The notes below the pieces were generated by a model that did not search any database, had not been told where the DNA came from, and saw only the letters and a program-made list of their open reading frames with translations. Shown here one piece after another: positions 1 to 5,247 of a DNA stretch of 8,213 nt (position 1 is its first letter; each line of letters begins with the position of its first letter). Source of the stretch: Pseudomonadota bacterium (GTDB taxonomy: Bacteria > Pseudomonadota > Alphaproteobacteria > Rhizobiales > Xanthobacteraceae); assembly GCA_023431725.1 (NCBI GenBank), contig JAEYVN010000430.1:1-8213 (forward strand). The letters run 5' to 3'. The position numbers and the translations under genes are program-made.

Positions 1-378
1 AACCAGGGTCAGATGGACCGCTGGTCGATCGTGACGACGCTCAACTATCTGCCGCACGACAAGGAAGTCGAGATCGTGCTGGCCAAGGCCAAGCACTACC
101 GCAACGAGGAAGGCCGCGACATCGTCAGCAAGATGGTGCGGATCGCCGATCTGACGCGTAACGCCTTCATGAACGGCGATCTGTCGACGGTGATGAGCCC
201 GCGCACGGTGATCACGTGGGCGGAAAATGCGGACATTTTCGGCGATGTCGGCTTCGCCTTCCGCGTGACCTTCGTCAACAAATGCGACGAACTCGAGCGG
301 CCGATCGTGGCTGAATTCTATCAGCGCAGCTTCGGGCAGGAATTGCCGGAGTCCTCGCTGAATGTGGCGTTGACCTGA
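1..378 (+). CDS. cobS: Cobaltochelatase AAA+ subunit CobS, C-terminal part (5' end outside window)
   Basis: This is the last 125 codons of CobS, open at the left edge and ending at TGA 376-378. CobS is the AAA+ ATPase subunit of the aerobic, ATP-dependent cobaltochelatase. With CobT it forms the chaperone-like complex that drives CobN to insert Co2+ into hydrogenobyrinic acid a,c-diamide in the cytoplasm. The visible part begins [11 protein letters not shown], which resembles the Q-x-DR segment of MoxR-type AAA+ proteins where an arginine acts across subunits. It continues with the small helical lid, including [20 protein letters not shown], and ends [15 protein letters not shown], a typical CobS C-terminus. 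Full-length CobS is about 330 residues, so Walker A and B lie upstream of the window. cobT follows 110 bp downstream on the same strand, which supports the call. Family assignment is from recalled sequence similarity; the role of the DR arginine is inferred. Confidence 0.95.
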   Translation, partial: NQGQMDRWSIVTTLNYLPHDKEVEIVLAKAKHYRNEEGRDIVSKMVRIADLTRNAFMNGDLSTVMSPRTVITWAENADIFGDVGFAFRVTFVNKCDELERPIVAEFYQRSFGQELPESSLNVALT

Positions 379-444
379 TCATCTGGCCGAGGCGCATGCA
401 TTGCACGCGCCCCGGAGCGCAGTATCTGGCTGAAGAGGCCTGGA

Positions 445-467
445 TTCCGGGGCCGCGTGTCCCGGAA
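445..467 (+). promoter_or_regulatory. Perfect hairpin in the cobS-cobT spacer
   Basis: TTCCGGG (445-451) and CCCGGAA (461-467) are perfect inverted repeats around a 9-nt loop. The structure ends about 8 nt before the weak ribosome binding site of cobT (GAGCAAAG, 475-482). A second short pairing, GCGC at 407-410 with GCGC at 417-420, lies upstream. No T-run follows, so this is not a classical terminator. It could be an mRNA processing or stability element, or could modulate cobT translation. The inverted repeat is seen directly; the function is inferred. Confidence 0.4.
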
Positions 468-488
468 CGGCATTGAGCAAAGATTTCG

Positions 489-2396
489 ATGTCCTCGAAC
501 TACAAAGCGAAGCCGTCTCCCAAGGAATCACCCGCCGAGCCTTTCAAGCGGGCGGTGACCGGATGTCTGCGGGCCATTGCCAAGAAGCCGGAGATCGAAG
601 TCGCGTTCGCGGCGGAACGTCCGGGGCTGATCGGCGGCAAGGTGCGGTTGCCCGAGCCGGCCCGCAAGCTGACGCGAGCGGAAGCGGCGATCGTGCGCGG
701 CCATGCCGATTCCGTGGCGCTGAAACTTGCCTGTCATGACCCCAATGTGCATCGCAAGCTGATCCCCGGCGGCCAGCAGGCCAAGGCCATTTTCGACGCT
801 GTCGAGCAGGCGCGCGTCGAGGCAATCGGTTCGCGCCGGATGGCCGGCGTCGCCAAGAATCTCTCGGCGATGCTCGATGACAAATTCCATCGCGGCAAAT
901 TCGACGCCGTCACCGACCGTGCGGATGCCCCGATCGAGGAAGCCATCGCCATGATGGTGCGCGAGCGGCTGACCGGAGAGGCGCCGCCGCCGGCTGCAAA
1001 GAAGCTGGTCGATCTGTGGCGCCCGATCATCGAGGACAAGGCCGGCAAGGGTCTCGATCGGCTCGATTTCGTGATCGATGATCAGGCGCGCTTCGGCGAT
1101 GCCGTTCATGATCTGCTCGAATCGCTCGATATGGGCGAAGACCGCAATCGCGACTCCGAGGAAGACGACGACGAGACCGAGGAGAGCGAGGACGATCGCA
1201 GCCAGAGCGAAGACGGCGAGCAGGGCGAGTCGTCTGAATCGGAAGACATGCAGCGCATGTCGGTCGAGGAGGCCGAAGCGTCGTCCGACGATGCCGAGGA
1301 TGCGATGGCGGAAGCCATGGATGCGCCCAGCTCGGACATGAACGACGACGCGGACATGGGTGATTCCGAAACGCCGTCGGAGCCCTGGCGGCCGCGGGGC
1401 GGTCACAACGAGTATCGCGGGCCGGAATACGGCGCCTTCGTCAACAAGTTCGACGAGGAAATAGAGGCGGAAGATCTCTGCGAACCGGAAGAGCTGGACC
1501 GCCTGCGCAGCTATCTCGACAAGCAATTGTCGCATCTGCAGGGCGTTGTTGCCCGGCTCGCCAACCGGCTGCAGCGCCGCCTGATGGCGCAGCAGAACAG
1601 AGCCTGGGAGTTCGATCTCGAAGAGGGCATTCTCGATCCCGCGCGTCTGTCGCGCATCATCATCGACCCGATGCATCCGCTTTCGTTCAAGCGCGAGAAG
1701 GACACGAATTTCCGCGATACGGTCGTGACCTTGCTGCTCGACAATTCAGGTTCGATGCGCGGTCGTCCGATCACCGTCGCCGCCACCTGCGCCGATATTC
1801 TTGCGCGCACGTTGGAGCGCTGCGGTGTGAAGGTCGAGATCCTCGGCTTTACCACGCGGGCGTGGAAGGGCGGTCAGTCGCGCGAAGCCTGGCTTGCGGC
1901 CGGCAAGCCGCCGAATCCGGGCCGCCTGAACGATCTGCGTCACATCATCTACAAGGCCGCCGATGCGCCATGGCGTCGTGCGCGCAAGAATCTCGGCCTG
2001 ATGATGCGCGAAGGTCTCCTCAAGGAGAATATCGACGGTGAGGCGCTGAACTGGGCCTATCGCCGTTTGCTGGCGCGGCCGGAACAGCGCCGCATCCTGA
2101 TGATGATTTCGGACGGTGCACCGGTCGACGATTCAACGCTGTCGGTCAATTCGGGCAATTACCTCGAGCGGCACCTGCGCTGGATCATCGAGGAGATCGA
2201 AACGCGTTCGCCGATCGAGCTGATCGCGATCGGTATCGGTCACGACGTCACGCGCTATTACCGGCGTGCCGTGACCATCGTCGATGCCGAGGAACTCGGT
2301 GGCGCGATGACCGAGAAGCTGGCCGAACTGTTTGAAGAGGACGGCCGTGAGCCCGTCATCCCGCGTCGGACACCACCGCGCAGGCTGCATTCGTGA
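489..2396 (+). CDS. cobT: Cobaltochelatase subunit CobT (VWA/MIDAS subunit)
   Basis: This is the complete 635-residue CobT, close to the roughly 630 residues usual for the family. CobT pairs with the AAA+ protein CobS, and the complex works with CobN in ATP-dependent cobalt insertion during aerobic cobalamin synthesis. Residues from about 10 to 215 form the CobT N-terminal region. Residues 218-300 are a very acidic Asp/Glu/Ser linker. The C-terminal third is a von Willebrand A domain with a MIDAS site: DNSGSMRG gives D418, S420 and S422; T455/T456 sit in GFTTRAW; and D542 sits in ISDGAP. The C-terminus is Arg/Pro-rich. ATG 489 is the first usable start after an in-frame TGA at 474-476, so the start is well fixed although its Shine-Dalgarno (GAGCAAAG) is weak. 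The phytase-like gene downstream overlaps the stop codon by one base. Motifs are seen directly; complex role is family knowledge. Confidence 0.97.
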   Translation: MSSNYKAKPSPKESPAEPFKRAVTGCLRAIAKKPEIEVAFAAERPGLIGGKVRLPEPARKLTRAEAAIVRGHADSVALKLACHDPNVHRKLIPGGQQAKAIFDAVEQARVEAIGSRRMAGVAKNLSAMLDDKFHRGKFDAVTDRADAPIEEAIAMMVRERLTGEAPPPAAKKLVDLWRPIIEDKAGKGLDRLDFVIDDQARFGDAVHDLLESLDMGEDRNRDSEEDDDETEESEDDRSQSEDGEQGESSESEDMQRMSVEEAEASSDDAEDAMAEAMDAPSSDMNDDADMGDSETPSEPWRPRGGHNEYRGPEYGAFVNKFDEEIEAEDLCEPEELDRLRSYLDKQLSHLQGVVARLANRLQRRLMAQQNRAWEFDLEEGILDPARLSRIIIDPMHPLSFKREKDTNFRDTVVTLLLDNSGSMRGRPITVAATCADILARTLERCGVKVEILGFTTRAWKGGQSREAWLAAGKPPNPGRLNDLRHIIYKAADAPWRRARKNLGLMMREGLLKENIDGEALNWAYRRLLARPEQRRILMMISDGAPVDDSTLSVNSGNYLERHLRWIIEEIETRSPIELIAIGIGHDVTRYYRRAVTIVDAEELGGAMTEKLAELFEEDGREPVIPRRTPPRRLHS

Positions 2397-3433
2397 TGTG
2401 GTTTGGAAAGGGATGGGCGCTGCCGATGGCAGCGCTCTTTTTATTGTGCGGTGGACTATCGATCGGCCACGCGCAAGGTGCACCGGCTTCCGCTGCTGTC
2501 GATGCTCTGGCAAAAATCGATATCCAGGCGAGGCGCATCGATGCTTTCGATCCTCGCGAGCCCGCCCGGAAGCAATTTGGCTCGCTCGTCTTCCGCGGCG
2601 GGTTAGTTCTGTCATCGCCGCACAAGCATTTCGGCGGTCTCTCGTCGATCAGTCTTGCAGCCAACGGCAGCAATTTTCTTGCAGTGACGGATAGAGGCTT
2701 CTGGGTTCGCGGACGCATCACCTATCAGGGCGATGCGCCGTCAGGGATTGCCGATGGCGAGATTGCGCCGATGCTGTACAGCGACGGGCGTCCGATCACG
2801 GCGCGCGGCTGGTACGATGCCGAAGCCCTCGCGGAGGACGGCGGTTTCGCCTATGTCGCGCTGGAGCGCGTGCATCGCATCCTGAAATTCGATGTCGCAA
2901 AGCGCGGGCTTCTGTCGCGCGCGACGCTCGTGCCGACTCCGCCGGAGATGGCGAAGCTGCCGAGTAATGCGGGTATCGAATGTCTTCAGGTGATGCCGAA
3001 AGGAACGCCGCTGGCCGGCGCACTGATTGCAATATCGGAACGAGGCTTCGATGAGGCCAAAAACATCCGCGGCTTTCTGGTTGGCGGACCAAAGCCCGGT
3101 CTGTTTGCGGTCAAGCGAAGCGGCGAATTCGACATCGTCGATTGCGTCGTAGGGCCGAATTCGGATTTTCTGATTCTCGAGCGATCCTTTTCATGGCGCC
3201 GTGGGGTGGCCATGCGGATCCGCAGCGTCGCGATGTCCGATATCGTGGCGGGAGCGGTGCTCGAAGGATCGCAGTTGATCTCGGCCGATATGGGATTTGA
3301 GATCGACAATATGGAAGGCCTGAGCCTCCACCGCACGCCGAAGGGCGAGACCGTGCTGACGCTCGTCTCCGACGACAATTTCTCGATGCTTCAGCGAACG
3401 ATCCTGCTGCAGTTCACCCTGCTGGATCGCTAA
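2396..3433 (+). CDS. Secreted phytase-like (esterase-like activity of phytase) family protein
   Basis: A predicted 345-residue exported protein. Residues 1-26 look like a Sec signal peptide (W7 to I23 hydrophobic, likely cleavage after GHA at 24-26), so the mature protein should be periplasmic or secreted. The body resembles the 'esterase-like activity of phytase' beta-propeller family. Recurrent motifs are FGGLSSI (79-85), TDRGFW (98-103), DAEALA (141-146), NAGIECL (191-197), LERSFSW (261-267), DNMEGLS (304-310) and SDDNFS (325-330). The acidic and Asn residues in these could bind a metal such as calcium. Substrate is unknown, and the family name does not prove phytase activity. The start is chosen at ATG 2396, which shares its A with the TGA of cobT (TGATG), suggesting translational coupling. 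A GTG at 2393 is an in-frame alternative adding one residue. It runs convergent to rpmB. Family call is from recalled motifs. Confidence 0.85.
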   Translation: MWFGKGWALPMAALFLLCGGLSIGHAQGAPASAAVDALAKIDIQARRIDAFDPREPARKQFGSLVFRGGLVLSSPHKHFGGLSSISLAANGSNFLAVTDRGFWVRGRITYQGDAPSGIADGEIAPMLYSDGRPITARGWYDAEALAEDGGFAYVALERVHRILKFDVAKRGLLSRATLVPTPPEMAKLPSNAGIECLQVMPKGTPLAGALIAISERGFDEAKNIRGFLVGGPKPGLFAVKRSGEFDIVDCVVGPNSDFLILERSFSWRRGVAMRIRSVAMSDIVAGAVLEGSQLISADMGFEIDNMEGLSLHRTPKGETVLTLVSDDNFSMLQRTILLQFTLLDR

Positions 3434-3440
3434 AGCGAAG

Positions 3441-3469
3441 ATGCAGGCATAAAGACATGCAGGCATAAA
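3441..3469. repeat. Short tandem direct repeat (13 bp, 16-bp period)
   Basis: ATGCAGGCATAAA occurs perfectly at 3441-3453 and again at 3457-3469, immediately after the phytase-like gene and abutting the rpmB terminator hairpin. The second copy contributes the A-run that becomes the T-run of the minus-strand terminator. It probably reflects a small local duplication; no function is evident. Confidence 0.7.
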
Positions 3470-3499
3470 AAGAAATCGCCCGCTTTCACGGGCGATTTC
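3467..3499 (-). terminator. Rho-independent terminator of rpmB
   Basis: GAAATCGCCCG (3472-3482) and CGGGCGATTTC (3489-3499) form a perfect 11-bp stem with a 6-nt loop. Read on the minus strand the stem is followed by TTTTT (complement of 3467-3471), the classical intrinsic terminator layout, starting 24 nt after the rpmB stop. On the plus strand the hairpin is followed by AAAAATCAAATTT, which has no good U-tract. It may therefore only weakly stop transcripts from the cobT/phytase-like side. Confidence 0.85.
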
Positions 3500-3523
3500 A
3501 AAAATCAAATTTGACGCCGGGCG

Positions 3524-3814
3524 TCAGCTCGCGGCGGCGAGCTTCTTTTCCAGAGCGCGCTTCAGATCGAGCGCCTTCGGCGACAACTCGACATCCTTGG
3601 CCTTCGCAAGAAACGCGTCCAGACCACCGCGATGGTCGACCGTCTTCAGCGCATTGGCCGAGATGCGGAAACGCACCGAGCGATTGAGCGTGTCGGAGGT
3701 CAGCGTCACATTGACGAGATTCGGCAGGAACCGCCGCTTGGTCTTGCGGTTCGAATGGCTCACCTTGTGACCGGTCTGTGCCGACTTTCCGGTCAGGTCG
3801 CACTTCCGCGACAT
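3524..3814 (-). CDS. rpmB: 50S ribosomal protein L28
   Basis: A 96-residue L28, a basic protein of the large ribosomal subunit. The N-terminus [10 protein letters not shown], then [14 protein letters not shown] (19-32) and [15 protein letters not shown] (46-60), are hallmark L28 segments. The protein is longer than the 78-residue E. coli L28 because of a C-terminal helical extension (from about residue 64) ending EKKLAAAS, as I recall from other alphaproteobacteria. Only one Cys (C5) is present, so no zinc-ribbon pair is visible. Start ATG (3812-3814, minus strand) fits the family N-terminus and has an AGGA Shine-Dalgarno (complement of 3823-3826). An upstream in-frame extension to 4120 is open but shares nothing with L28 and would include the promoter. 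The gene looks monocistronic, with its own promoter and terminator, convergent to the phytase-like gene and divergent from the DUF3108 gene. Confidence 0.98.
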   Translation of the reverse strand: MSRKCDLTGKSAQTGHKVSHSNRKTKRRFLPNLVNVTLTSDTLNRSVRFRISANALKTVDHRGGLDAFLAKAKDVELSPKALDLKRALEKKLAAAS

Positions 3815-3893
3815 GGTCAAAATCCTAATCGTTCGGGCCGCGCCAAGGGGCGCAAGGCCATGGTGGCAGGAGAAATGTCTGCTAGGCCGCGGA

Positions 3894-3922
3894 CGTATAA
3901 AGACGTGTGGCCGAGGCGTCAA
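3894..3922 (-). promoter_or_regulatory. Predicted sigma70-type promoter of rpmB
   Basis: On the minus strand TTGACG (complement of 3917-3922) and TATACG (complement of 3894-3899) are separated by exactly 17 bp, close to the -35/-10 consensus. Transcription would begin near 3887, giving a leader of about 73 nt before the rpmB ATG. Position and orientation fit the only minus-strand gene here. The match is by eye; no start site data exist in the window. Confidence 0.65.
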
Positions 3923-3935
3923 GGCGATGACGGGC

Positions 3936-4001
3936 TGCCGGACCACACAATCGGCGCATTGGCGGCAAATCCTTCGCGCCGACGAGATCTTGCCGGACCA
4001 C
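3936..4001. repeat. Pair of 11-bp direct repeats in the rpmB/DUF3108 divergent spacer
   Basis: TGCCGGACCAC occurs at 3936-3946 and at 3991-4001, 55 bp apart start to start. Both copies lie between the rpmB promoter and the DUF3108 start. The spacing and location would suit a regulator binding site, but the motif matches nothing I recognise and chance is possible in GC-rich DNA. Confidence 0.35.
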
Positions 4002-4028
4002 CCCAAGACCGGGCGATGAGGGTACTTG

Positions 4029-4868
4029 GTGCCATTTCGACGGAACTCTTTCAATGTGATCCTGCTGGCGGGGGCCTTATTCGCCTGGGCCTCGGCCGAC
4101 CAGGCACACGCCCAAGCCAAACTCGATGCGCGCTATGCCGTTAGTCTGGGCGGCGTGAAGCTGGGCGAGGGAGCCTGGGCCATCGATGTGGGCGCAGACC
4201 GGTTCTCGGCCGAAGCCAGTGGTGCGACATCGGGCCTGGCACGCATGTTCAGTTCAGGCCGGGGCAGCGGTTCCTCCCGCGGATTGATCAAGAATGACCG
4301 CTTTGTTCCGGCCAAATATGCGGTTTCGATCAGGAGCGGCAAAAAGGGCGAGGATTTGAGCCTCACGCTCAATGACGGGGCCGTGAAGGACGTGTCCATC
4401 GTGCCGCCCTCGCCGGAACCTCCCAATCGCGTTCCGGTCACGGATGCACATCGGCGCCACGTACTCGATCCCATGACCGGATCGCTGCTGCGGGTGGCCG
4501 GCAACGGCGATCTGATGCGTCCGGAAGTCTGCCGGCAGCACACGCCGATTTTCGATGGCCGTATGCGATATGACCTGACGCTGGCCTACAAGCGGGTCGA
4601 GCAGGTGAAAGTCCCGGGTTACGAGGGGCCGGCGCTGGTCTGCGCCATCTATTTCGCGCCGTTGGCCGGACATGTGCCAACCCGTGCGGCAATCAAATAT
4701 CTGGTCGATCAGCGCGATATGGAAACATGGCTGGTGCCGATCGCCGACACGCGGGTGATGGTGCCGATCCGGGTGCAGGTGCCGACGCCGCTTGGACTTG
4801 GCGTGATGGAGGCGACCGCCTTCAACGTCATGCCGCAGCCCCGCCGGGCGAGCCTCAAAACGCAATAA
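4029..4868 (+). CDS. Secreted DUF3108 domain-containing protein
   Basis: A predicted 279-residue exported protein of unknown function resembling the DUF3108 family. Residues 1-28 form a signal peptide: basic FRRN, hydrophobic [12 protein letters not shown], and AHA at 26-28 before the likely cleavage site. The mature part begins with a beta-rich segment ([17 protein letters not shown], 32-48), as in DUF3108 proteins. Later come FDGRMRYDL (175-183) and two cysteines, C168 and C205, that could form a periplasmic disulfide. Start: an in-frame TGA at 4017-4019 limits the choice to TTG 4026 or GTG 4029. GTG is preferred because GAGGG (4018-4022) then sits 6 nt upstream. No promoter was recognised upstream, and no clear terminator downstream. 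It is divergent from rpmB and followed by a 379-bp gap, so it is probably a single-gene unit. Family call by recalled similarity; the biochemical role is unknown. Confidence 0.85.
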   Translation: MPFRRNSFNVILLAGALFAWASADQAHAQAKLDARYAVSLGGVKLGEGAWAIDVGADRFSAEASGATSGLARMFSSGRGSGSSRGLIKNDRFVPAKYAVSIRSGKKGEDLSLTLNDGAVKDVSIVPPSPEPPNRVPVTDAHRRHVLDPMTGSLLRVAGNGDLMRPEVCRQHTPIFDGRMRYDLTLAYKRVEQVKVPGYEGPALVCAIYFAPLAGHVPTRAAIKYLVDQRDMETWLVPIADTRVMVPIRVQVPTPLGLGVMEATAFNVMPQPRRASLKTQ

Positions 4869-5247
4869 CGATCTTGCATTATCCCCGCTGTTCTCCACAT
4901 CTTCGGTCGTCGGCTCGTGCTTGACTCTTCCGCGTTGTGCCGACTCGGGCGCGCTTGTGGCGTGCTGGTTTCCGAAAGGTCGGAACGTGCGTGAAAACAC
5001 CCGATCTAGGGGATTTTTCGAAATCGATGCTATATATCGCGTGAACGAAGGCGAACGCCGCGCGAGTCCGCGATTCGGCCGCGATTCGTTCGAGAGTCGT
5101 TCTGGATGTCGCAGTGGCCGAACCGAAAAAGTGCTGAGGTGTTGCGTTGTGGTACAGACCGGGCCATTGGTGTGACGTGATCGCAACCGGAAGCATCTCC
5201 TAAACGACATATTCGCCACATCCCCACGCTTCGGTTTCGGATCGCAG
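4869..5247. other. 379-bp intergenic region before the helicase; candidate promoter and leader
   Basis: No convincing gene lies here. The short open frames on both strands have no family resemblance and no good ribosome binding site. An AT-rich island at 5011-5040 (11 of 30 bases G/C by hand) stands out from the GC-rich surroundings. It contains the palindrome TTTCGAAA (5016-5023) and a -10-like TATATATC (5031-5038), but no recognisable -35. Immediately downstream GAACGAA (5043-5049) pairs perfectly with TTCGTTC (5085-5091), enclosing smaller stems: GGC/GCC around 5050-5059, and CGCG 5069-5072 with CGCG 5080-5083. The repeat CGCGATTCG occurs at 5069-5077 and 5080-5088. If transcription starts near 5044, the helicase mRNA would have a structured leader of about 200 nt. 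The sequence patterns are seen; the promoter and leader roles are inferred. Confidence 0.4.

Noticed and set aside
379..488. Cobalamin riboswitch between cobS and cobT
   Set aside because: The spacer is only 110 bp and I see no B12-box-like sequence. Only simple hairpins are present.
473..739. Plus-strand frame of 88 codons overlapping the start of cobT
   Set aside because: It begins at TTG, lies in another frame over the well-supported CobT N-terminus, and has no family resemblance.
528..1676. A 382-codon open frame antisense to cobT
   Set aside because: Its codons are in register with cobT codons, so it is closed only where the sense strand uses TTA, CTA or TCA, which are rare in GC-rich genes. 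It ends at a TCA Ser codon of cobT (528-530). The product has no recognisable family, and the opposite strand clearly encodes CobT.
2438..2458. Lipoprotein signal (Cys 18 in LLCGG) in the phytase-like protein
   Set aside because: The residue before the Cys is Leu rather than Gly, Ala or Ser, so the lipobox rule is not met. An ordinary signal peptidase I site after GHA fits better.
3815..4120. N-terminal extension of rpmB to 198 residues
   Set aside because: The frame is open, but L28 begins at MSRKC. The extension carries no L28 sequence and would cover the predicted promoter and the start of the DUF3108 gene.
4909..4944. GTCGGC/GCCGAC inverted repeat as a terminator of the DUF3108 gene
   Set aside because: Only 6 bp of stem with a 24-nt loop and no T-run after it.
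4921..4950. TTGACT as a -35 box for the helicase
   Set aside because: No -10-like sequence occurs 16-18 bp downstream; the bases there are GC-rich.
4921..5175. 84-codon plus-strand frame in the spacer before the helicase
   Set aside because: TTG start, no ribosome binding site, and an amino acid sequence with no resemblance to known small proteins. I treat the region as non-coding.
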